A stretch of DNA of 14,154 bases from positions 1-14,154 of the forward strand of contig PWFE01000101.1 in assembly GCA_003554115.1 (NCBI GenBank). The letters run 5' to 3'. Made by a program: the position numbers and the translations under genes. Source of the stretch: Haloferacaceae archaeon (GTDB taxonomy: Archaea > Halobacteriota > Halobacteria > Halobacteriales > Haloferacaceae). Positions 6,427 through 13,634 of this stretch are shown here, piece after piece; the stretch's first letter is position 1, and each line of letters starts with the position of its first letter. The notes under the pieces were generated by a model. The model was not told the origin of the DNA and ran no database searches. It saw only the letters and a program-made list of their open reading frames with translations.

Positions 6427-6918
6427 TTAGAAGTGGACGTCGGCGAGCACGATCCAGAGCTCCTCGCTCTCCTCTAGCACTCGATCCAGCTGCTCACGGT
6501 GACGGATCCCGTTCGCATATTCGTTGTACAGGAAGATCGTTGGCCCGTCGTAGGCGCCGACCTGGTGGAACGCGTGCCGAGCGAGATCTTCGTCGTGCAT
6601 GATCTCCTCGTCGGAGAGTTCCTCGATTGCCTCCTTCACCCGATCGAGATTCCGCTCGAACTCCTCCTTCGTCGCCTCCCAGCCACGCTCGAGGAGATCC
6701 TGGCCGTCATCGGAGTCGACAGGAGCCGCCGTCGGGAGCTCACCCCATCGCGCCTTCCCCGCAACGGACGTGTCCTCATCATCAAAACAGACGTAGTAGT
6801 CGAAGACGGCGCCGGTGTGTGGGTCCGCGCCGACCAGGCGGTCGAACACCACCTTTCCGGTGGCCAGCGCGTCGTCGTGCGTCGATGCCTCTACCAGTGC
6901 GTGTATCACCATATGCAT
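6427..6918 (-). CDS. Hypothetical protein, 163 aa, accessory cluster
   Basis: A 163-residue very acidic protein. Recognisable stretches are HALVEASTHDDALATGKVVFDRL, FDYYVCFDDEDTSVAGKARWG, a long helix (LERGWEATKEEFERNLDRVKEAIEEL) and a C-terminal YDGPTIFLYNEYANGI...LWIVLADVHF. There are no cysteine clusters or membrane segments. ATG 6918 was chosen; it has GAGGTG, a good match to the 16S 3' end, 6 nt upstream, while the frame open further upstream (to 7404) is antisense-like, arginine-rich and overlaps the next gene. It is followed after 3 bp by the gene at 6058-6423. Function unknown; from memory, relatives are common in haloarchaea. Confidence 0.78.
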   Translation of the reverse strand: MHMVIHALVEASTHDDALATGKVVFDRLVGADPHTGAVFDYYVCFDDEDTSVAGKARWGELPTAAPVDSDDGQDLLERGWEATKEEFERNLDRVKEAIEELSDEEIMHDEDLARHAFHQVGAYDGPTIFLYNEYANGIRHREQLDRVLEESEELWIVLADVHF

Positions 6919-6969
6919 CTCGAACACCTCGAAACGCCGACGCACCGGGTGTCGTTTCTCGATCCTGCT

Positions 6970-7002
6970 GCGCCGGCACCCATCGCCGGCGCTCGAAAAA
7001 CG
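6970..7002 (-). ncRNA. Leader hairpin, copy 4
   Basis: On the minus strand: GCGTTTTTCG, then stem GCGCCGGC, loop GATGGGT, stem GCCGGCGC. The arms (6970-6977 and 6985-6992) are perfect over 8 bp. It lies between the stop at 7023 and ATG 6918, 51 bp upstream of that ATG. Confidence 0.6.
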
Positions 7003-7022
7003 CTCCTCGTGACGGCGGATTC

Positions 7023-7439
7023 TCAGGGTTCGTCCGCTCGTTCGACGGTGATGGTCAGGTCGCCCGACGCGTAATCTGCCTCGAAGTCGACCGCGAACGC
7101 GTCCGCCTCGTAGGCGGCGTGGTACGCACGGTGCCGTTCGAGCGAGCCAGTCGCCTTGAAGTGGAAGAACGCGGCCGCCGTGTAGGGCTTGCTCTGTGTT
7201 TCGACCTGCGACTCGACGGATGCGGGGAGCGCGATTTGGGGCGTCTCCGTGTCGATACTCGCAGCGAACTCCTTCGCTTCCTCGACGGTTGCTTGCGAAT
7301 GTGCCGGTGTCTCGCCGGTGAGCACGTTCACCGGGGTTTCCGTCTCTTCGGTGAATAGGACGTCTTCGAAGGTGTGTGTTCCGAGGATCGCCTCGGGACC
7401 CCACTCGCAGTCATGGAATGGGTCGTCGTCAGAGGTCAT
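7023..7439 (-). CDS. Hypothetical protein, 138 aa, first gene of the accessory cluster
   Basis: A 138-residue acidic protein. Visible stretches are HDCEWGPEAILGTHTFEDVLF, PVNVLTGETPAHSQATVEEAKEF, and a C-terminal half with PYTAAAFFHFKATGSLERH and AVDFEADYASGDLTITVER. The PYTAAAFFHF stretch loosely recalls GYTAATFVFLDK in the gene at 3600-4172, hinting at a shared fold, but this is weak. No known domain is recognised. ATG 7439 is the first start in the frame. It heads the run of minus-strand genes; the preceding 320 bp contain hairpin copy 5 and no clear TATA box. Confidence 0.72.
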   Translation of the reverse strand: MTSDDDPFHDCEWGPEAILGTHTFEDVLFTEETETPVNVLTGETPAHSQATVEEAKEFAASIDTETPQIALPASVESQVETQSKPYTAAAFFHFKATGSLERHRAYHAAYEADAFAVDFEADYASGDLTITVERADEP

Positions 7440-7458
7440 TGAATCACGAGCCTACAGC

Positions 7459-7490
7459 GGGGCTCACCCATTCTGGCCCCCAAAAAACAG
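7459..7490 (-). ncRNA. Leader hairpin, copy 5
   Basis: On the minus strand: CTGTTTTTTG, then stem GGGGCCA, loop GAATGGG, stem TG-A-GCCCC with one bulged A in the 3' arm two pairs from the loop, much as in copy 3. It ends 19 bp before ATG 7439. The stem sequence differs strongly from copies 1, 2 and 4, but the T-tract, loop size and GA..GG loop are kept. Confidence 0.5.
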
Positions 7491-7547
7491 CAGCTGCCAC
7501 GAAGCAGATCGAAGTAGCCCTATTGAAATCCTCTGCCGATGGTAGGT

Positions 7548-7565
7548 TTCAGCAGCCGTGCTGAA
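7548..7565. repeat. Perfect hairpin TTCAGCA-GCCG-TGCTGAA in non-coding spacer
   Basis: The 320-bp spacer 7440-7759 holds no convincing gene. It contains hairpin copy 5, this perfect 7-bp stem with a 4-nt loop, and the palindrome CTGAATTCAG at 7685-7694. From memory, similar TTCAGCA..TGCTGAA sequences occur near the ends of haloarchaeal insertion sequences, so a degenerate IS remnant is possible, but no transposase fragment is visible. It could also be part of the 3' end of the permease transcript. Confidence 0.35.
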
Positions 7566-7759
7566 TAGAGGGCGCGAATGTAGCACGAGATTACTAGAGA
7601 TTCAGCTAAGCTCGAATCACTCGATACAGACGACTCATAGAGCAGATTCAATTCAAATATTACTGATCCTTGAGGGTCAGTCTGCTGAATTCAGTCAATA
7701 GATGCCTTCCGAGCCAAACATCTGTGGAGACCCAAGCCAAATACTCAAGAAACGATGTT

Positions 7760-10117
7760 CTATTCCTCTTCTAGCAGTCTTTGCAGGCGGTCTCGTAGTG
7801 CATCCCGAACCGTTCTCGGCGATTGATCTGCGTCCCTAGCGATCAGAACTGTCTCATCCGACTGCTCAACGATCGCCTGTGGAATCGATCCATACAATGC
7901 CCGTGCTGCGAAGTTCTGACCGGTCGCACCCACACTAACCGTATCGTATTCATGTACTGTCTCCAAAAGTGATTCACGGACTGCATCGCTCACAACGACC
8001 CGTGACTCGTATTCCGATGCGTCAAGTCCAGCAGCTGTTGCAACTGATGTAATTGCGTCTTCACCGACAGCCGTCGGGCTTGGTGTCTCATCATCCGTTT
8101 CCTCGCTCTCAGCTCCTTCTTCCTCGGCTGGCGGCTGGACATTCAACAACGTTAACGAAGCATCCGCGAATGTCCGCGTCAGTTCGCCTGCTCGACGGAC
8201 GGCGCTTGGCGCGTTCGGCCCCCGGCCCGCCAAAGCAACGATCCGTCCCGGCGCTCGGCTCGGATTCGTTACAAGCGTCACCTCACATGTTGCGCGCTCA
8301 ATCACGGGATCGAGTGTACTCCCGAAGATCGCGTCACGCCGTCGCCGTTGGCCACTCCACCCCATCAAGACGTGATCCGCCTCTTCTTCCTCAACCACGG
8401 ATAGGAGCGCCCGGCCAGCGTTCCGCCCAACCATTGCCCGCGTTCGAAGTGGGATGTCTAACGTCTCCGCCGTCCCGCGAGCACTATCAAGCAATTCCTG
8501 TTGTCGCTCGACGCGCTCCTCTTCGAGTTCGATTTGCTCGGGGGACATCTGTGGTGGAACCTCGATCACGTTGACAGCAACGAGTTCGGCTTTACCTTCA
8601 TGCCCGTAGGCACTGGCTGCTGCATATCCCATCAGTGCTTGCTCCGTGGCAGGGTTCGCAATCGGGACAACCACTCGGTAAACATCGTCCTCGGGCGTCT
8701 CCGGCTCGCTTGGGGCGACCGCTTCACCGACGAGGGCCGTCGAAATCGCTTTCTCTCGGGAGTAGTACGCCCACCAGCCGATAGAGAGCAGGATGATTCC
8801 AAGGCCGATTGCCTGAACGACCGACAGAAGCGTGACGCCGCTCACTTCGATGAGTGAAGTGTCCCCCATCTGGACGAGGACAGCGACACAGCCAAGGAAT
8901 CCTACGATCGGAATCGCGGGATACCCCCACGACGGAATCCGGAAGTCCGGCTCGTAGTCTTCAGGCTCGGCCCGACGGAGTACGATCACTGCAATATGAA
9001 CCAACGCATACGTCACGAGGAACATAAACGCCGCCACGTCGGCAAGCGTAGCGATCGGAAGCGGACTGGCGATGAGCAATAGGATGACACCGCCGGTTGC
9101 GAGGATTGCGCGGTACGGCGTTCGATACTTACCATGGATCTGATTGAGCCACTCGGCGAGGATCTTGTCCCGCCCCATTGCGAAGTTGACGCGTGCCGCC
9201 GAGAGGATCGATGCGTTTGCTGATGAAATCGTAGCGAGAACTGCACCGATGATCATGACTACCCCGCCGATAACCGAAAACTGAACAGTGAAGCCAGCGA
9301 CCGTGACTGCCCCTAGTGCTCCGGCGGTTGCCCGAGCAACGTCTGCGACAGGGACATCAGACGTAGCAAGTTCGGGCACCGGAAGGACGCCCGTACTGAC
9401 GAGCATCACGAGGACGTACAGAAGCGTCGGTGTGACGACCGCCGCCACCATCGCCAACGGAAGATTTCGTCCGGGATTTTTGATCTCCTCCGCGCTGGTT
9501 GCGATCACTTCGAACCCGATGAACGTCACGAACACTGTCCCCGCAGTTACACCCACGGCTGCCCAGCCTTGGCCTGCAGTAAACGGTTGCAGTAGCCCGG
9601 TATCGATCTGGGGCAAGCCGATGAGGATGAATACGAGGATCAAGCCGACGAGCGCAATGACGATGTAGTTCTGGAACGATCCGGTTTCTTTGACCCCGCG
9701 GTAGTTGAGCAGAGTGAGCAACGCCGCCATCACCACTGCAGCAACCACCACTCCGATCGCAGTCGAGGGTTGATCGAGCAGATACTGGCCGAACCCGAGC
9801 ATGTAGAACGCGGTTGCGAACATCAGCCCGGCCCACATCCCCCAGCCCACTATCGTACCAAAAAAGCTCCCGAGAGCGTGGTTGATGTAATAATAACTGC
9901 CACCGGCTCGCGGCATTCCCGTCGCCAACTCCGACAACGAGAGTGCCGCGAGCAGGGCAACGATACCGCCGATCGTGAACGAGACCATACTCGCCGGGCC
10001 CGCAGCCTCGGCAACGATGCCGGGGAGCACGAATATCCCCGCACCGATCATCGTCCCCAACCCGAGCGTGTAGGCTTCGAGGAAGCCGAGGTCACGTGCA
10101 AGTTCTTGTTCGCTCAT
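7760..10117 (-). CDS. APC-family amino acid permease fused to two UspA domains
   Basis: A 785-residue protein. Residues 1-455 are an APC-superfamily transporter with about 12 membrane segments; the N-terminal GLGTMIGAGIFVLPG (19-33) is the substrate-binding motif of this family and AEEIKNPGRNLP (209-220) is a typical loop. Residues about 478-617 are a first universal-stress domain with MGWSGQ and FGSTLDPVIERATCEVTLV. Residues about 622-762 are a second one with VGATGQ and LYGSIPQAIVEQSDETVLI, both matching the ATP-binding G-x2-G-x9-G(S/T) pattern. A helical tail follows. This permease-Usp architecture is common in haloarchaea; the Usp part probably senses nucleotide and tunes transport of amino acids or another cation-coupled solute. 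The substrate cannot be read. It is divergent from the uspA-trkAH operon. Confidence 0.93.
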   Translation of the reverse strand: MSEQELARDLGFLEAYTLGLGTMIGAGIFVLPGIVAEAAGPASMVSFTIGGIVALLAALSLSELATGMPRAGGSYYYINHALGSFFGTIVGWGMWAGLMFATAFYMLGFGQYLLDQPSTAIGVVVAAVVMAALLTLLNYRGVKETGSFQNYIVIALVGLILVFILIGLPQIDTGLLQPFTAGQGWAAVGVTAGTVFVTFIGFEVIATSAEEIKNPGRNLPLAMVAAVVTPTLLYVLVMLVSTGVLPVPELATSDVPVADVARATAGALGAVTVAGFTVQFSVIGGVVMIIGAVLATISSANASILSAARVNFAMGRDKILAEWLNQIHGKYRTPYRAILATGGVILLLIASPLPIATLADVAAFMFLVTYALVHIAVIVLRRAEPEDYEPDFRIPSWGYPAIPIVGFLGCVAVLVQMGDTSLIEVSGVTLLSVVQAIGLGIILLSIGWWAYYSREKAISTALVGEAVAPSEPETPEDDVYRVVVPIANPATEQALMGYAAASAYGHEGKAELVAVNVIEVPPQMSPEQIELEEERVERQQELLDSARGTAETLDIPLRTRAMVGRNAGRALLSVVEEEEADHVLMGWSGQRRRRDAIFGSTLDPVIERATCEVTLVTNPSRAPGRIVALAGRGPNAPSAVRRAGELTRTFADASLTLLNVQPPAEEEGAESEETDDETPSPTAVGEDAITSVATAAGLDASEYESRVVVSDAVRESLLETVHEYDTVSVGATGQNFAARALYGSIPQAIVEQSDETVLIARDADQSPRTVRDALRDRLQRLLEEE

Positions 10118-10387
10118 GTGTTGATAGCAGGGCTATGAGTTGGATCGGTTCTCCAGACATCGTTCAATAGAGAAAATATTACTGAAGACGTAATTAGGTA
10201 CATGTAGCTCCTTCTCATCAACATGGATATTAAATTATCGGTCCGACTCCAGAGACGCGTATAAAACCCACTACATCAATCAGGTGGTGAAGCGCCGGGT
10301 TTTTCCACAGGCAATAATAAGACCTTATATTTTTGATTAAGCAAAATCAGCGGGCTTATATCGCTTCACAAGAAGAATTTGGTGACG
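10118..10387. promoter_or_regulatory. Divergent promoter region between the permease and the trk operon
   Basis: This 270-bp AT-rich spacer holds several TATA-like boxes. On the minus strand GTAATATTTTC (about 10174-10184) would serve the permease gene. On the plus strand, GTATAAAACC (about 10259-10268), CTTATATTTTT (about 10324-10334) and CTTATAT (about 10356-10362) face the trk operon. The last is centred about 28 bp before ATG 10388, as expected for a leaderless transcript. A T5 tract at about 10300 lies between the first and second plus-strand boxes and might end a short transcript. Several stacked promoters suggest regulated expression. Confidence 0.5.
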
Positions 10388-10468
10388 ATGAGTACGATAG
10401 CACCGAAACGAGATGCGGACGCTCACGAGATCTGCCCGACATCCGCGGAGATGGAGGGTCGCCTGTGA
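10388..10468 (+). CDS. Putative 26-aa upstream ORF coupled to uspA
   Basis: A short frame starts with MSTIAPKRDADAH and ends EMEGRL, stop TGA at 10466-10468. The stop overlaps the GTG start of uspA (10465) as GTGA. A TATA-like CTTATAT lies about 28 bp upstream, so the transcript could begin at this ATG (leaderless). GGAGG at 10453-10457 lies inside it, 7 nt before the uspA GTG. This arrangement suits translational coupling or a leader peptide, but the frame may be chance; the peptide has no recognised family. Confidence 0.35.
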   Translation: MSTIAPKRDADAHEICPTSAEMEGRL

Positions 10469-10923
10469 CCGATACGTTACTGCGCCGGGTGATCGTACCG
10501 GTTGCGAACGAAGCGGATACGATAGCCACGTGTGAGGAGTTACGTCCGCATCTCGACCACTCGGTGGAGTTGGTGAACCTGCTCTACGTGATCGAGCAGA
10601 CAGAAGGGTACATGGACCCGACATCGCCGGATCAGCTGAGGGAGGAGGCGCGCAGCTGGTTCAGGATGGCAGAATCGATGCTGGATGTCGGACCCGCGTT
10701 TGAGACGGAACTGCGCGCCGGTACGAGTATCGTCGCCGAAATCGTCGCCAGCGCAACCGACCACGATGCCACCGCGATCGTCTTCAGGCCCCAACAGTCC
10801 TCGGGGCTGCTGTCCCAACTGTTCACGCGGGATCTGAAAGACCGGCTACTTACAGAGAGTCCGTGTCCGGTGATTGCACTCCCGGATACTAGCGGAGATG
10901 AACCAACAGAGGTGTCAAGCTAA
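10465..10923 (+). CDS. UspA-family universal stress protein, first major gene of trk operon
   Basis: A 152-residue protein with a single UspA alpha-beta domain: LLRRVIVPVANEADTIATC at the start, VELVNLLYVIEQTEG, then AIVFRPQQSSGLLSQLFTRDL and a C-terminal strand CPVIALPD. The canonical ATP-binding G-x2-G-x9-G is weak here, so it may not bind ATP. The frame is open from TTG 10333, but GTG 10465 was chosen: the Usp domain begins there and GGAGG lies 7 nt upstream. The stop TAA overlaps the ATG of trkA, so it is translated with trkA and trkH and probably modulates K+ uptake, as proposed for other trk-linked Usp proteins. That role is inferred from context. Confidence 0.8.
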   Translation: MTDTLLRRVIVPVANEADTIATCEELRPHLDHSVELVNLLYVIEQTEGYMDPTSPDQLREEARSWFRMAESMLDVGPAFETELRAGTSIVAEIVASATDHDATAIVFRPQQSSGLLSQLFTRDLKDRLLTESPCPVIALPDTSGDEPTEVSS

Positions 10924-11600
10924 TGTATCTGATTATCGTTGGAGCTGGAAAGATCGGATCGAATCTCATCGACATGGCGACTGGGGAAGGAAACGATGTC
11001 GTCGTTATCGAACAAGACGAGGAGGTCGCAAACGAGATCTCCGGTACGTACGACTGTCTCGTGCTCAACGCCGACGCGACCGAGGGGGATATCCTCGAAG
11101 ATGCCGGTATCGATCGTGCGGATGCGGTGATCAGTACGACGAACATCGATGCGGTGAACACGATGGTAATGTTGCTCGCCCGCGAGTATGACGTCCCGTC
11201 ACTCGTTAGCGTGGTTCATGATCCGACTCACATTCCGATCTTCGAGAAGATCGGCGTCAACATCGTCGAGAACCCACAGCAACTAATTGCGGATTATCTG
11301 TATCACTCTGTTCGGTACCCCGGTATTGAGGACTTCATGACGCTCAGCGAGGAGTCGGAGTTCATCGAAATCAAGCCGATGGACGGCGCTCCGATCACCG
11401 AACAGCCTCTCTCAGAGGTCGCATCAGCAGGAGTCCTCCCTGAAGATGCGCTTGTAGCTGCGATCAAGCGCGACGAGGAGGTGTTGACCCCGGGCGGTGA
11501 CACCGTTATCGCTCCGGGTGATCTCGTGACAGTGCTCGTGAACGAAGCATCCGCAGATACCGTTCTCTCGGCGTTCGGGCACGACTCGAACAACAGCTAG
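10923..11600 (+). CDS. trkA: TrkA: RCK-type regulatory subunit of Trk potassium uptake
   Basis: A 225-residue protein. Residues 1-118 are an RCK_N Rossmann domain with GAGKIG (7-12) and E30 at the end of the second strand, the residue that typically favours NAD(H). Residues about 139-220 are an RCK_C ligand-binding domain (EFIEIKPMDGAPI, VLTPGGDTVIAPGDLVTVLV). TrkA assembles as a cytoplasmic ring under TrkH and gates it in response to nucleotides. It has one N and one C domain, about half of the two-tandem E. coli form. ATG 10923 overlaps the uspA stop, and GAGGTG (10909-10914) is a good ribosome site. trkH follows after 12 bp. Confidence 0.93.
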   Translation: MYLIIVGAGKIGSNLIDMATGEGNDVVVIEQDEEVANEISGTYDCLVLNADATEGDILEDAGIDRADAVISTTNIDAVNTMVMLLAREYDVPSLVSVVHDPTHIPIFEKIGVNIVENPQQLIADYLYHSVRYPGIEDFMTLSEESEFIEIKPMDGAPITEQPLSEVASAGVLPEDALVAAIKRDEEVLTPGGDTVIAPGDLVTVLVNEASADTVLSAFGHDSNNS

Positions 11601-11612
11601 CCTCCGAGTATC

Positions 11613-13259
11613 ATGAGTACACTCCCAACTGTTGGACGCGACGTGGGGCGGATACTGCAGGTTGTCTCGCTCATGCTCGTCGTCTCCATCGTCGTTGCTG
11701 GCCTCAACGGTGAGTTCTACGCGATTCCTGCGTTTGCCGTCTCGGCAGTGGTTATGGCGGGCATCGGGACGGGCTTGGCACGCTGGTTCAGCGACGCTCC
11801 ATCACCCGGAAAAGTCGAAGCGATGATCACGGCCGCGAGCGCGTGGGGCGTGCTTGCCTTCCTTGGGTCGCTCCCGTTCCTCCTCATCGCGTGGACGATA
11901 CATCTCGATCCGTATCCTGCGTGGGCAAATACGCCCGCGATACTTGATGACACGACGGCAGTGTTCCGTCACCCAACCAATGGAATCTTCGAGTCGATCA
12001 GTGGCTTCACTTCGACGGGGCTGACGATGGCCGTCGTTGAGGACGAACTCCCCCGGTCGCTGCACTGGTGGCGGTCCTTTACCGAATGGATCGGCGGTGT
12101 CGGTGTCATCGTGTTGACCGTCGCCATTCTCGCCCGCCCGGGCAGTGGATCGTTGACGCTGTTCGAGTCAGAAGCGCGCGAAAAGAAGAGCAAGGTCCTG
12201 CCGAGTGTCGTCTCCACAGTGACGGAGATCTGGAAGATCTACCTCGGACTGACGGTCGCATCGCTGCTTCTGCTCCTTTCGGCCGGCCCGGTCTGGGCGG
12301 CCGTGACTGGACAGGCGTCGTTCACCGCTGAACTCCTCGCCGTCTTGGGTGACGGCGATCCCGAGGTCGGGATGCCGCTTTGGCCAGCGATCAACCACGC
12401 GATGACTGGAATTGCGACTGGCGGGTTCTCGGTTCATGCTGCCTCAATCGGCGAATACGGCGCGATTATCCAGTACGCGGTCGTCCCGATCATGGTTGCA
12501 GGGAGTATCGCATTCCCGATTCATTACTTGATACTGAAAGGCGAGATTGAGAACTTCTACAAGGACCTCCAGACCCGATGGGTGTTCATCTGGTTCACCC
12601 TCGGGTCGCTCGCGTTGACTGCGGTTCTCCTCATCGGTGGCGACGCGTCGGGACAGTTCACTACCACTGAAGAGTACTTCAGGGCGGGGCTGTTCCAGTT
12701 CGTTTCAGCCACCTCGAACACCGGGTTTGGGACCGCCGCGATCGGTGGCGGAACTGAGCGAGCCATGTCCGCCGGGGCGACGTTTTTGATCTGTCTGGGG
12801 ATGCTCACAGGTGCCGCAGCCGGATCGACTGTCGGTGGGCTCAAGTTGATCCGTGTTGCGACGTTATTGAAAGGGACTGTTTGGCAGATCCGTGGCGTCT
12901 TCGCTCCTGACAGCGCGATTCGCCAACTCACACTGGGGGATCGAACGCTCGACGAACAGCAGGCCGAACGAGAGTACACCGAAGCAACGGTCGTGTTCGT
13001 GCTCTGGATCGTCTTCCTCATCGTCGGTGTTACAGTCCTGTTGTGGGCGCTATCGCCGGAGCATCCCGTCGAGTACGTCATTTTCGACGTGATGAGCGCG
13101 CAGAGCAACGTCGGTCTCGATGCCGGCATCACCGGGCCGGATATGCCGGACGTGACGAAATGGATGTTGATCTTCAACATGTGGATCGGCCGCTTGGAGA
13201 TCATCCCGGTTGCGGTCCTGATCGGAGCCGTCCTCAAGCGGTTCGACATGTACACGTAA
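11613..13259 (+). CDS. trkH: TrkH/KtrB-type potassium transporter pore subunit
   Basis: A 548-residue polytopic membrane protein. The four selectivity-filter loops of the superfamily are visible: SGFTSTGLT (130-138), TGIATGGFS (265-273), SATSNTGFG (365-373) and SAQSNVGLD (495-503), each followed by a membrane helix. The AGSTVGGLKLIR stretch (403-414) and FNMWIGRLEIIPV near the end are typical TrkH features. It moves K+ into the cell across the membrane, which is central to the salt-in strategy of haloarchaea. It starts 12 bp after trkA. No ribosome site is obvious, so translation is probably coupled to trkA. Confidence 0.95.
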   Translation: MSTLPTVGRDVGRILQVVSLMLVVSIVVAGLNGEFYAIPAFAVSAVVMAGIGTGLARWFSDAPSPGKVEAMITAASAWGVLAFLGSLPFLLIAWTIHLDPYPAWANTPAILDDTTAVFRHPTNGIFESISGFTSTGLTMAVVEDELPRSLHWWRSFTEWIGGVGVIVLTVAILARPGSGSLTLFESEAREKKSKVLPSVVSTVTEIWKIYLGLTVASLLLLLSAGPVWAAVTGQASFTAELLAVLGDGDPEVGMPLWPAINHAMTGIATGGFSVHAASIGEYGAIIQYAVVPIMVAGSIAFPIHYLILKGEIENFYKDLQTRWVFIWFTLGSLALTAVLLIGGDASGQFTTTEEYFRAGLFQFVSATSNTGFGTAAIGGGTERAMSAGATFLICLGMLTGAAAGSTVGGLKLIRVATLLKGTVWQIRGVFAPDSAIRQLTLGDRTLDEQQAEREYTEATVVFVLWIVFLIVGVTVLLWALSPEHPVEYVIFDVMSAQSNVGLDAGITGPDMPDVTKWMLIFNMWIGRLEIIPVAVLIGAVLKRFDMYT

Positions 13260-13275
13260 TCAAACAGGAGATACA

Positions 13276-13599
13276 ATGACCGACACAGAACCGACCCCAC
13301 CAAGCGTACTTCCGTCAGAAGCGGTCGAAGCAGTTAGACAGCTCGATGAATCCGAACTGCGGGCGGTGATCGATTTCGCACAGCAACGACACGAGGCTGT
13401 TCAGTCGGATATAACCGACAAGATTCGGGCCCGTCCCGAGGAAGAAATCGTTCGGATGGAACGAAAAGACGGATACACGGCCGTCGTCAAACGGCAACCG
13501 TGCGGGAGGAACTGTAGCAATTTCCCCCACGGGCCATTCATATACCACGTGTGGGAAGATCGAGGCGTAGGTGAGAAACCGGATCTTCGGTGGCGGTAG
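13276..13599 (+). CDS. Small hypothetical protein with C-x3-C and HGPF motif, 107 aa
   Basis: A 107-residue protein. Residues 12-55 are acidic and helical (EAVEAVRQLDESELRAVIDFAQQ). The C-terminal part carries C76GRNC80, then PHGPFIYHVWEDRG. A Cys pair followed by HGPF/Y is reminiscent of the DUF6788-type small proteins found in archaea and phages, but I am not certain of the family. GGAG lies 5 nt before ATG 13276. It starts 16 bp after trkH, so it is probably in the same operon. Function unknown. Confidence 0.75.
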   Translation: MTDTEPTPPSVLPSEAVEAVRQLDESELRAVIDFAQQRHEAVQSDITDKIRARPEEEIVRMERKDGYTAVVKRQPCGRNCSNFPHGPFIYHVWEDRGVGEKPDLRWR

Positions 13600-13634
13600 C
13601 TAGGCACCGTACATCGGGAGTGAGTCACCGGATT

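Noticed and set aside
6499..7358. Long plus-strand open frames opposite the accessory cluster
   Set aside because: They are antisense to well-supported minus-strand genes, are rich in Arg/Pro/Ser as expected of shadow frames in GC-rich DNA, and have no family signature.
6919..7404. Upstream extension of the gene at 6427-6918 to 7404
   Set aside because: It would overlap the 7023-7439 gene and hairpin copy 4; the encoded stretch is Arg/Gly-rich and ATG 6918 has a strong GAGGTG site.
4192..7490. CRISPR array
   Set aside because: The repeats are five imperfect hairpins separated by whole genes at irregular distances, not short regular spacers.
10333..10464. uspA starting at TTG 10333
   Set aside because: The added 44 residues are not part of the Usp fold, overlap promoter-like sequence, and the GTG at 10465 has a good ribosome site.
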